Part shown: positions 43,674 through 54,800 of the stretch, one piece after another
Layout: every line of letters starts with the position of its first letter
How positions within the stretch are numbered: the stretch's first letter is position 1
DNA from: Edaphochlamys debaryana
Taxonomy: Eukaryota; Chlorophyta; Chlorophyceae; Chlamydomonadales
Direction of reading: 5' to 3'
Length of the DNA: 64,000 nt
Assembly (NCBI GenBank): GCA_016858145.1
Contig: JAEHOE010000227.1
Location: forward strand, 1-64,000
Notes under the pieces: model-generated
What the model was told of the DNA's origin: nothing
The model's database searches: none
The model's input: only the letters and a program-made list of their open reading frames with translations
Position numbers and translations under genes: made by a program

Positions 43674-44831
43674 CCTGGGGCGCCAGGAGGGTCGGCCGGG
43701 GTGGCTTGCAGGGCTGTGCCGGCATCGGTGCTATCGGTGCTTGACGTAAGCACAGTGGGCGCACACAAGGTGGCACACGGGCTCGAGGTTGCCGGGTAAC
43801 CCGTGGTTTGAAGATATCAACATCAATTGCTCGGGTTGCCGGCTGGGCAGGGGCTATGTGGCTTGGTGACCCTGGGGTTTGTGTACAGGGCCGCACACCC
43901 AGTATCTAGGTGGCGCTCTCCTGTGATCACCGCACCCCCTCCCTCCGCCCCCGTCACCCCGTGCATCCTCCTTTCCGCCGCTCCCGCCGAGCCCCTGCCG
44001 AGGTTCGTTTACGTCTTCCACCCCCGCCAAGCCACCCCTGTCCCGCTCAGGGCCCGGGGCGCCCGTGCCTTGGCTTCCCGTTCCGCATGCATATCCCCCG
44101 TACGGACTACGGAGGCCGGGACGCTTGGGCCGCCACGCAGCGAGGCCGGGGGGGTGCCTGGGCGTCCCCGGGTCGGGGGGGGGGGGGGAGCGGCCGGGAA
44201 GTATCGGCCATGCCAAGTCGCCGGGCTGCTGCCATGGCGGCATCGGCCTGCTGCGTCCCCGCTTGCTGCCGACTACTACGGTACCACTGCTTGTGATCGT
44301 CATGCGCTCTACCCCGCCCGCCTGCCTGTCGTCTGCTAGCTGCAATCCCTGACGCACCTCCACATGCGCACGCACCTGGCAACTCCGCCAGCCCGCACGC
44401 GAGTGACACCTCGGGGCTGCCGGGGGCCAGGGTGACGGACTGGAGCGGCGGGGGACCGAGGCAGCGAGCTGAGGTACATCATCACTGTCAGTGTTACAAG
44501 TACATATAGGTGAATGAATTCCGTGTACGACTTCACTGCGCCCCTTGCTTGCTTGCGGGCGGCACGCATGGGGCCGGGGTACAGGGGAGGGCATGTCGGG
44601 GTCGAGCACCAGCTCCATTACACCGCGAGGCGCATGGACACGTGGCCAGCCCCTGCCAGCCCTAGCTCCGTCCGCCATGTCCCACTCTGGCGGCCAAGCG
44701 CCTTCCGACCTGCCTCGCCCCACACAGCACCCTACCTTCCGGGCCCCGTGTCCCGTCCCCCTCCTCTCTCCCCGCCCCCTTCCGCCTCCCCCCGTCCCCC
44801 CTTGGCCTTCCCCACGCCCCGCCTCCCGTGC
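43674..44831. other. Intergenic, no gene recognised
   Basis: It contains a 15-base G run at about 44175-44190. Long minus-strand frames here have no family features and overlap low-complexity sequence. It lies between the LINE fragment and the end of the RRP46 gene. Confidence 0.5.
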
Positions 44832-46864
44832 TCACTGCCCCCCCAGCGCCTGCAGGCTCTTGGCCAGCGACAGCCGCCCGAACGCCGCCACACGGCCGCA
44901 CCCCGCCCGGCACAGCGCCAGCGCCTCAAGTAGAGCCTCGGGGCTGAAGTCGCCGCCGCACCGCGCCCCCAGCACCGCAGACGACACCACCGCCTCGCCG
45001 CCGCCCTCGGCCGCCTCGGCCTTCGCCGCTGCCCCCTTGGTGGTGAGATCGAAGTGGTACGGCAGCGCAAAGGTGAAGCGCGCCAGCGCGGCCTGGCGGT
45101 TTTGGTTGGGTTGGGTTGAGGCGCTGACAAGAGGCAGCCATTGAGGCTAGAGGCGGCGTGGCTGCCTGTTCAGACCTGTGGCCCCCGGTCCAGACTACTC
45201 GTCTTTTGCCCCAGCCTTCCTCGCCTCTCATCTCCCCTGGCGTCCGCCTAACCCCCACCCCCGACCCCCCCACACACCTGCTCCTCCGCTGCGTCCGGGT
45301 CCAGCAGCAGCCCCCCCTCGGAGGCCAGCGCACAGGACACACTCGCTGGGGGGGGGGGTCGCGGGGGGACAGCAGCTCAGGAGGCAGGATGGGGCTCAGG
45401 TGGGGGTCAGCTGCCACCCCCGCTTGCGTGCCCCGCAGGCGCCGCCCCCTCCCAACCGCCTGCCCCGCCGTCCACGCCCTGCCCCCCTCCTGAACTGCCC
45501 CTCCCTCCCCCTTCCTCCCCGCCCCCCCCCCCCCCACCGAACATGCTGCTCAGCGGCACCCCTGCGTCCACCAGGGCCGCTGCCGCCGCGTTGAGGGCGC
45601 AGGCCAACACGCTGCCGTCCTCCTGGATCACCTGGGGGGAAGGGGGGGAGGGGGGTTGCACAGAGGGGGCAGGAAAGAGGGGGCGTGAGGCTCAATCGAC
45701 ATGCGCGCCTTTGTCGCCGCCCGGCCTCCGCCAACCACGCTTCCTCCCCCCTGCACCTCTCTCCCTCCCTCCCTTATCCCCGTCGGTCCCCGCCCTCGAC
45801 CCCCTCCCCCCTCCCCCCTGCCCCCTCCTCCTCGCCCCCTCCCCCCCCCCACCTGCAGCACCACCATGATGGAGGTGCGCGGGTGCAGCCCCAGCGGGAT
45901 GACCCCCTCCAGCACCCCCCGGATCTCAGCCTCCAGCGCCTTGTGCTCGGGGCCTGGGCAGGGCACAGGGGGGGGTAGGGCGGCAGGGCCGGGGCCAGCT
46001 AGGCTCGGTACTGATGCGGGGGCCGGGGCGCTCCTTGGTGTCCTCGCTACGGACAGGCCCCCCTCCTCGGCAACCTGCCGGCCTGCCCCCTGCACGCGCA
46101 CAGGTACAATCCGGCCACCCTCTCCCGTCGCCTCCCCGTCCCCTCCCTCCTCTACCCCCCCTCCCCTCGCCTCCCCACCCCTCCCCACGCACCCTGCAGC
46201 CCCGCCCGCGGCTTGTAGACCACCTCCACCACCGCCCGCTCCGCGTCCTCCCGCTGGATGCGCGCCTGCCGGGGCCCGTACACCGCCGCCAGCACGCAGC
46301 TGCCCTCGGCGCTCCACTTGGCGCTGCCGTCCGCGCGGTCCAGCACGGCGCGCTCGCAGACCAGGGTGCTGGAGGGGGGCGGGGCGGGTGGGGATGGGGG
46401 CGCGATGGGGAGTGGGGTGGGGGGTGGGTGGGTGGGGAGGTGGGGTGGGGTGGGGAGGTGGGCCAGCTGGGCGGGGAAGAATGAGTGGTCCTTGCTGTGC
46501 ATGCTGCAGCCCGCTCCTGCCTTTGGATGTGCTTCCTCGACTGGTCCCAAACCCCAAAGTCTCGGCCAGAGGGTAGTCTGACGGCCTTGCCTCGGGATGT
46601 GTTGGGCCAAGACCCCTCTAGTTCTGGCAAAAGCTCCTCCCAGAACAAGCAGCTGCACCTGTCCAATGCTGCTGAACTTAACCATGATCTATGGCCCCGC
46701 GGGCGCTGTCACATTCCCGGGGAGGCCTGCCGTGCACAGCGGCCCCCACCTGCCCCTCCCACCCTTGCCTCCGACGACACCCACCGCAGCTGCGTCGGCA
46801 GCCGGCCGCGAGCCCGCGCCGCTGCTGAGCCCGGCCCCGGCCCTGCCTTCGCGTCCGTCTCCAT
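44832..46864 (-). CDS. RRP46: Exosome complex component RRP46 (EXOSC5), RNase PH-like
   Basis: Six exons in matching phase, 46864-46785, 46368-46193, 45953-45853, 45631-45538, 45345-45278 and 45092-44832, give 259 residues. The protein is one of the six RNase PH-like subunits forming the exosome ring, which threads RNA to RRP44/RRP6 for 3'-5' decay and processing in nucleus and cytosol. Family landmarks in order: TLVCERAVLDRADGSAKW, GSCVLAAVYGPRQ, VVEVVYKPRAGLQG, IPLGLHPRTSIMVVLQ, QEDGSVLACALNAAAAALVD, AGVPLSSMF, then LDPDAAEEQ. The start is the ATG of METDAKAGPG; its exon joins to the RNase PH domain in phase at QLR/TLVCE. It is slightly longer than the usual ~235 residues because of an Ala/Gly/Glu-rich insert (about 190-215). 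It is divergent from the CFAP99-like gene. Confidence 0.92.
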
Positions 46865-48162
46865 GTCCGTCATACAAGCAGCTGCAAGGCTTGCGAGAGG
46901 CTATGCGCTACGTGCCGCGCCAAGCCGCCGCCGGATGCCTCAGCGGCTGCTTAGTCCGCTCTCCCGAGCAAGCCTTCGACCCCGGATGCCGTCCAGGAAG
47001 TCTTCTGCTTGGCGGACTACGGTGCGAAAGTTGGTGAGCACCCCCGACTCGGCGAGAGGAGCTCGCGGACCTGAGGAATGCACAAATTGTCTTCGGTCAG
47101 GCCCCGATATGTTTCAGGGACACTATAACTGTTGCTGAGAGGACTCACTCGCTACGCTCGTCAGAGGAGGCGCCTCAACGCGCTCGTCGTTGTTAAAGAA
47201 AGTGATTGTTTGGGGCCTGCAACCCGAGTAGAGATAATAACGAGAGCTTCTTAAGCAGGCTGTGCAAGCATAAGGCTACTGCAGGTGAGGGCTAGTACAA
47301 TGTTCTCCAAACTGCAGCAGCTGACCGTGCCGGAGCAGCGCCTCCCAGCGAGAAGGCGTCAGAGGCCCCCTGGCCGCCCTGCAGTAGCTTGTAGAATGCT
47401 TGGCTGGAGTGGTCGGCAGAAGGCAGGCGCAGGAGGTCCAGGACGGAGTCCGCTGTGAGAGACGGTCGGACAGCTGAGGTGTGCGCAGGATGGCTGCGCT
47501 GCATCGCTGTTGGATGCTATGAGTGTGAAGGAGTATGCATGCAGTGAGGCGGTGGGTATGGTGAAGGGCGGGCACGGACTGAGGGGTGCGTCGGGGTCGT
47601 GGGGGTCGTGGGAGCCGTGCCATGCAGCAAGTCCGCAGTGGACGCCGCAAACCAGTGTTTCTATCCGATGTGCCAACCGGATGAATGCAGGTGCGCTTTT
47701 GGGGAGGCGGGGAGCACAAACAGCCTCGCCCACAACGGCGATGGTGCCAAGACTTGGGGCGTGTTTGGGCGGGGGCCTCGTCTGTTGCTGGGTTATTGCG
47801 TCCCCAAGGATAGGCAAGCTGAAAGGGCTTATAAACAACTCCGATGGCAGCGGGGAAGCAAGCGCGTCGAGGAGCACATCGCACGTCCATCGAAGTCCGC
47901 GGTGCGGGCCTCTCTGAGCGCCAGACCCTTCAAGCGACACTGCTATACTGATAAACTATCGCACACATTCGTCTACGTGAGCCCGAACCGTGCTTGCTGC
48001 TTTTTTGCGTCTCTAGGTCCCACACATCACCGAGCCCACTTCGGTAGTAATCACAGCAGGAGCCCAAATATTGACCTTGATGGCGCCTGCCCCAGGCGCT
48101 GGCTGAGGGGCAGCGCAATGAGCACGCGGGCCCAGCACTAGACGCTCTTGCACGGAGGAAGA
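46865..48162. promoter_or_regulatory. Divergent intergenic region, RRP46 / CFAP99-like
   Basis: These 1.3 kb separate two outward-facing starts and must hold both promoters. The sequence is less GC-rich than the genes. I see no clear core promoter motif and no supported gene; open frames on both strands around 47276-47917 lack family features. Confidence 0.4.
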
Positions 48163-51100
48163 ATGGTGAACAAGCATGATGAGAATTCGAAGGCGGAGTC
48201 GAGGCCGGGCTCGGCGACGTCGTTCGTCAGCCAGGGCGCTGCTTCGCGGCCACATTCAGCGAGCAGCACCGGGTCTAACAGGCTCAGCGGCAAGCCGCTC
48301 GGTGCCGAGCGGCTGATGCAGACCTGTGAGCGCATCTACAAGAACTTCAACCCGGCGCAAGTGACCCTGGACACGCATGTCGACAACAGCCTCACGGAGA
48401 TGCAGATTCACAACAGCTTCGATGATAGCTTCATCCGCCAGGTCGTCTATGGCGCCGTGCGCTACAGGCGACTTCTGGGGGCGCTTATGGACTCGTTCTA
48501 TCACTACAACGGGTGGGCTGGGGCCCAGGGGAAGGGGGGGTATGCCACGGCGGGGGAGGGGTGTCGAGAGATACCGCTCGCCACTGCCTCACACGGAATG
48601 CCGTGTGAGGGGCTCAGCCCCGAGACCAACGACTGCAGTGGCAGCAGCAGGGGCTCTGGCGTCCGGAGCAGGCCCATCCCAGGGCCTGGTCGCGTGAGCT
48701 CACGGCGAAGGCTTGTGCTGGCGATGCTGGGCCCAGGGACTGACCAGCTCCAGCTCCTGAGCCCACTGGGCATAGCCCTGGAGGGCCAATGCTGCCCATA
48801 TGGGTTACCGGCAGTCGCCGGCTCTGTTGGGCCCTGCCGTGTGTGGCCTGGGCGACGTCCTTGTGGATCCACGGAACCTGCCAGGGCGCATGGTGGCAGG
48901 CCTCGCTGAGCGGCCGCGTCGCGCCGCGCGGGGCGCTCACGCCGCGTGCTGCATGGACCGGACAGCGCTTGGCACCGCCGGCAGGGAGGACACTCGCAGC
49001 GGCTGCCCCCGGCTGCCGCCAGCCCGCTAGCGAAGGCGGGGCGGGGCCAGCGGCCGGCCTGCCCCTGGCTCCCGGCTTCCGACAGGCTCAGCCCACGCCC
49101 CAATCAGCTAATCTCCACAATCCCGCTGCTCCTCCTGACCACCGCCCGCCCTCCTCCTCCCTCACACCCACCCTCCCCCGCAGCGGCGCCGCCTCCCGCG
49201 AGGACATGGACATGTACAAGCTGTACGCCTACCTCATCATCTTCCGGCTGGAGGAGCTCACGTTCGCAAACTTCCAGTGAGTACAAGCACAGCAGCAGAG
49301 GGGCAGAGAGGGGGCCGGAGTGGGGAGGCCTGCCGGGCGGGCAGCGTGGGGTGGCTCGGCAGCGTGTGCCTGGCGTGGCCGCGTGGGTGTATCGAGGCGG
49401 CGGGCCGTGGCCGAGGGGCTGCTTGGAGCGGGGCTGTGTGCCTGCCTACCCGGGCCAGGTGTGGCACGTGCGAGGGTCTAGAGCAGTGCTTCCCTCCACC
49501 CCTCCCCGAGCCGTTCCTCCCCTTCGCCGCCCCCGCCTTCGCCCCCGCCCCCCCAGGCGGCTGGTGGACGCCATGCCCCCCCAGAAGATGTACGTGCTGC
49601 TCAAGTACATCTTTGATGCGCGGCAGCTCAAGGAGGTGGTGCGGGAGGACTGGCTCAAGCTCTACGACAAGGAGGTGGGGGGCAGGGGGTGTTTGTTGCT
49701 GAGCGGGATCGGAGCTGAGGTTGAGGGGGTCGCGGCGTGCTGTGCCTTGCGTACGCCGCGTCGGGAGGCACGGAGCGTATGCACCAGGGTTGGCGTCCGC
49801 TGCAAGCCCGCCCGCACCACCCACCTACCTCTCTCGATAACCCCCTCCTCCCGCCCCTTGGTCGCTGCCCCCTCCCCCCCGTCGGCTCCAGTTTGTGGAT
49901 GAGGCCATCGAGCGGCTGATCGGGTGGCAGGCGGAGACCTCCTCGCTGGTGTCTAAGCTGGAGCTGCAGGTCACACTGCGGAGAAAGGTGGGGTTCGGCG
50001 GGGGGCAGGAGTCGGGCTGGCGGGGGGAAAGAGCGGGGTTGCTGACGGGGAGGGAGGGGGCTGGAGGGGGAGGGGCTCGGGGTTGCTGCCGCTCCCAGTG
50101 GAGTGTGCGGAGCAAGGAGAGCCCGCTGCCGTTGCGCGGGTTGGTGGACCGCGCCCCGCATCCCCTCGCCGCACGCGTGCCCACGTGAACCCCCGCTCCC
50201 TCCCCGCACCCAACCGACGCAGGACGAGTCGGACGGCAAGGAGGCGGCGCCGGGGGCGGCGGTGACGTCTCAGGCCTCCGCACGGGCCACCACGGTGCCG
50301 CAGCCCTTCAACCTCACGCAGCCCAAGCCGCGGCCGCTGCCCGTGGAGGACCCCCCGCCGCCGCCCATCCGCGCCCGCCCCGCGCCCCGGCCCCGCTCCG
50401 GCCCCACCCGCGAGGAGGTGGCGCTGCAGGCCGCACGCGAGGCCAACCGCGCGGCGGCGGAGCGGAAGGCAGCCAAGTGCGTGCGTTGCCTGCGGGGCCG
50501 GGTTTGGGTGTGAAGGTTAAAGGCTGAAACGGCGAGGGAAGCCTTTTGGGAGGTGTGATGGCAGGAGGCATGCGCAGCTGGTGATGGGTTCAGCAATGGT
50601 CTCCAGGGACGACGAGTCGAGTGAAGGCGCCCCGCAGACTGCACAGGGGCCACGCGAAAGGGCTGCTGTTTCCTGGACACGCCGCCTCCGCCTCCGCGGT
50701 CCGCCTCCGCGCTGACGCCGCTATGTCTCCCTCCTTGAACCCCCCTCCCGTCCGCCCCCCCCCAGGGCCGCCCCCTTCAAGCTGCGGGTGCTGGAGCGGC
50801 CCACCAACATCGACAAGATCCGGCAGGAGATGGAGGAGGAGCGCACCAAGGAGCTCACGTTCAAGGGGATACGCGCAGCGCCGCCGCCCGCGCCGCCCGC
50901 AGCGCAGGTGGGGCGCGGTCCCTGCGGCCCCTGCCTGGCCCCTAGGCGCCAGCGGACCTCCCAGCACCAGCAGCCTCGACCTATGACGCAACTCTCCTTC
51001 TCTCAATTCTCTCAATCGCCCTCACCTCCCACCCACCCTCCTCCCCACCTCCCCCCCGCAGGTCAAGCTCAACGCCGCCGCCATCCTCCGCGAGGACGCG

Positions 51101-53994
51101 CTGTACCGCCGCAAGCAGCAGGAGGAGGCGGACGCGCTGCGGCGCTACGAGGCGGAGCTGCGGGACGAGCGGGAGTTCCGCGCCTGGCAGAGCTCCATGC
51201 TGGGGCAGGACGAGGCGGCGCGGGCGGCGTCCATTGAGCGGCGGCGGCAGGAGATGGCGGCGGCGCAGGTGCGCGGCGGGCGGGCCCCGGTGTGGGCTGG
51301 GTGCTGCGGCCGGGGTGGGGGTGGGAGCTTGAGCTGTGTGTGTCGGCGTAGCACGAAGCGGTCGGGGCAGCGGGCGGTTGAGGGGAGGCGCGGGCGGGGC
51401 ACGACTGCACCTGCGAGCCTGCGGTTGCGGGGCGGCGGTTGGGGGGCGCCATTCCACGGGGACGACTGCAGCTACGAGCCCGCGACCTCTGTCCACCCAT
51501 CACCATGCCGCCCCTTCCGCAACAACCTCCCCCCACCCTCCCCCCACACACCGCCTCCCTCACCGCCCGCAGGAGAACGCCATCCGCGCCCGCCAGGCGG
51601 CGCAGGAGGCCAACCAGGAGCTGGCCCGGGTTGCCAAGGAGGAGGCCAAGCGCATCGAGGAGGACCTGCGCCGGGAGAGGGAGGAGCAGGCGCGGCTCAA
51701 CGCCATCCGCCGGGAGGCCGTGGTGGAGGCGAGGCAGGACGTCAAGGTAGGGGTGTGGGGAAGGGGGGAGGGGGCATTGGAGCCGTGGTGAAGAGCGCGG
51801 GCAGGGGGGCGTCAGGGGCCCGCTGGCGCAGAGAAGGAGGGGAGGGGTGGGCGTGCTGGTACCGGTACTGAGCTCCCCGGCAAGGGCCCTGCGCACGCAC
51901 CCTTACCTGCCCCGACCCCCAAACCCCCGCCCCGTTGCCCCCCACCCCCCAGGTGGCCGTGGAGAAGATGTCCCAGGAGCGTCGGCTGCTGGCGGAGGAG
52001 GAGCGGCGCAAGCAGGCCGAGGATGCTCGCGTCCGGGCCGAGGCGGCCGCCAAGGAGATGGCGGAGCGGCGGGACATCATTCTGCAGCTTCGCGCGCTGG
52101 AGAAGGTGCCCAAGCAGCGCGTGCGGGAGTTCGACCCCACGGACACGGGGCCGGACCACGGCCTGCTCGAGGTGGGGTTGGGTGGGTGGGCGCGTGGTTG
52201 AGAGGGAGGAGAGTGGGGGAGTGCGGGGTGCGGGCTTGTAGCATGCAGGGGGGGAGGGGGGGGGAATGCCGGGTCTCCGGCGGGGCGGGTGCCTGCTGAC
52301 GCGTGGCTGTGGTTGCGAGCCGTAGCTGGGCAGCTGAGCCTGCGGTTGCCTGACGCTGCCCCCTGGCTGCGTGACCCCTCCCCTCCTATGTAACCCCCCC
52401 CCACCCCCCACCCCCCACCCCCCCGGCAATCCCACTCACCATTCGACGCTCTCCCGCTTATCAGCTTCAAACACCCCCACCCCCCACCCCCACCTTCCGC
52501 CTCCAGACCATGAGCCTGGTGGAGCTGCGTGAGCGGCTGTCCGTGGCCAAGCGGCGGCAGCGGGAAGAGGTGAGCGCGGGACAGGTTGCCCGGCAGGTTG
52601 CAAGCTTAGCTGCGGCCGAGGCCCGCTGCTGCTTGGGCCTCGTTTCGCGCCGGGGCCCGGGCCATGGGCTCCTGCCTCCTGCCTGCTCCCCTCCCCGTCA
52701 CCCGCACCCGGTCACCCCTCCCGCTTCCCCTCGCCCCCCCGCAGGAGGAGCGGCAGCGCGCCGAGATCCTCCGCTCCAAGCAGGAGCGCGAGTCCTCGCT
52801 GCTGGAGAAGGCCGCCAACGTGCAGCGCGTGCGGAGGGTGGCGGCGGCGCAGGCGGCGGCGCGGCGGACGGACTCGGTGGAGCGGGTGGAGCGGCAGAAG
52901 GTCGAGGTGAGCAGAAGGGGGGGGGGCACGGGAATGAGGAGGGGGTCCTCACGAGGAAGAGGCGTGGGGCGGCGAACAGCCTGCCCCTCACGTGCACAAA
53001 TGGGTGCGGTCAGGGGAAGGGCCAGGGATCCACGGGAGGGGGGCCTGGGGGCCGGGCCAAAGGCAGCACGTATTGAAGCCACGTTGGGGGCCTGGGCGGT
53101 TCCGATCCTGGGGAGGGGGGGATTTATTAAGGACGGGGAACACAGGGGGCCTAGGTCGGCCACACCCGCTCCAAAGTCCGAACCCCTCCCCCCCTCCCTC
53201 CTTTCCGCACCACACAGACCGCCAAGGCCCGCGAGTCGGACGTGCTGCAGCTGGCCGGCAAGCTGGACGCCAAGCGGGCAGCCCTGGCCGCGGAGCGGGC
53301 GCGGCTGGCGGCGGAGCAGAAGCGCACTCGTTTCGAGCAGATGCAGGCGGCGGCGGGGGCGGCGGTGGTGGAGGAGACCAAGTTCAGGGAGCTGAGGGCG
53401 GGGGCGCAGCGCGAGGCGCGGGAGCGGCAGGAGCGCACCCTGGCCTCCGCCACGCTGTACGAGGGGACCAAGGCGCGCGCGCAGAACGTGCGCATGAAGA
53501 ACATGCGACAGGTGGGGCGGCAGAAGGGGGGGTCGGGGGCGTGAACGGTGTCCCCGCCTTGCGCTGCCTAGAAGATGCGCGTGCGCGTTCTTGGCTTGGC
53601 TCAGATTAGCTTCGGCTTCTTGCGCTGACAGGTGCGTTTGCTGCCGTCCCCTGCATCCCTGCGCTCAACTCTCTCTGTCGCCCGTCCAGTTCTCCCCCCA
53701 ACTCCCCGCTCCCCCCTCCTACGCCCTCCCCCCCCCTGACAGGACCTCAAGGCCAAGGACGACTTCATGCGCGCCTACGACGACAAGCTGGCGGCCCTGC
53801 GCCAGCAGGCGGGGGCGGAGAGCGCGGCGGACGCGGCGCGGCGACAGGATATGTTCGCCAGCCAGAAGGACTTCGAGTCCACCGTGCGGCAGCGCACCGC
53901 CAACACCGCATACAGGCCGTACCAGGGCGGCAGCACCAGCATGCAGGCGCGACTGGCGGCGCTGGGGCAGGGCGTGGAGCTGGGGGAAGGGTAG
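48163..53994 (+). CDS. CFAP99: Cilia- and flagella-associated protein 99-like axonemal protein
   Basis: Thirteen exons in phase give 807 residues: 48163-48512, 49184-49276, 49557-49674, 49892-49987, 50223-50476, 50766-50907, 51062-51268, 51573-51746, 51953-52171, 52507-52569, 52745-52906, 53218-53511 and 53743-53994. After a low-complexity Ser-rich start (1-45), a helical N-terminal domain runs to about 219 ([57 protein letters not shown]). A linker then carries [16 protein letters not shown] (about 243-258). The rest is almost continuous charged helix rich in Glu, Arg, Ala and Gln, ending near [20 protein letters not shown]. Both the N-terminal domain and the PFNLT-KPRP-type linker fit the CFAP99/FAP99 family of ciliary proteins. 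The assignment rests on recognition of this layout; another axonemal coiled-coil family is the alternative. Exon 4 could instead end nine codons earlier at LELQ. Confidence 0.75.
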
Positions 53995-54800
53995 CGGCGG
54001 CGTGGGTTGGGGGATGGGGGCGAAGAGGGCGGGGGGGGGGGGGAGAAGGGAAAGAGGGGTGCCAGGAGGCGGAGGGGGGCGGGGAGGTCAGGATGCACAG
54101 GTGCTGCGACAAGCGGCTCGCGGGTACTGTCGAAGTGACGTGACGTTTGGTGTGTGGTGTGACAGTAGTTGGGAGGTGTAAGGGGCATCGGCTGTTGTAC
54201 CGAGCGGGGGTGCTGCGCCGGCGCTGAGGCACCGCTGCGCACGAGGAGCCTTGCTGTAACGCAAGGACGTCTTGCCCTCTTGCAAGTCTTGGCGAGTCTT
54301 GGGTGCTGCATCGTGGATGACAGCCCACGAATGGCCTCTGTACACGACTCCGGCCGTTCAGCAGTTGCCGACTCCGGCCTCGCTGCTCACACACTGCACT
54401 TGCACTGCTTGCACTCACATATATATAATGGAAGCATCAACCTCTCCTGCCGCTCAGACTCCGGCCTCTCTTAACGCCGCCGCCCAGAAGTCCGTAAAGG
54501 GATTGAGCCTGTCCTGCGCATGCGGCACCATTACGCCCTCAAGTTCCCCATCATCCCATCTACCTCACACGGCCGACGTCTGGGCGTCTCAACCTGCCGA
54601 GGCCCTGCTCTGGCGACAAGCTTGCGCAAAGGCTACAGCGCTACGTCTTCGTTCCCCCAACCCCTCTACCTCGTGTACCTCGTTGGCAAAGCCCCAACGG
54701 CCTCATCCATGGACATGCCCGTTTTGAGTCCCACCCTGCACCGTCCTCTGAATCCCATTCCGCCTCCGAACCCCCATCCACCCCGAATTCCTGGCACGCC
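53995..54800. other. Convergent 3' region, no gene seen
   Basis: This lies tail-to-tail between the CFAP99-like and third F-box/LRR genes, so it holds both 3' UTRs. It includes an isolated ATATATATAAT stretch at about 54418-54428, unusual in this GC-rich DNA. Confidence 0.5.

Noticed and set aside
54418..54428. ATATATATAAT as a promoter TATA box
   Set aside because: It lies between two converging gene ends with no supported gene downstream on either strand.
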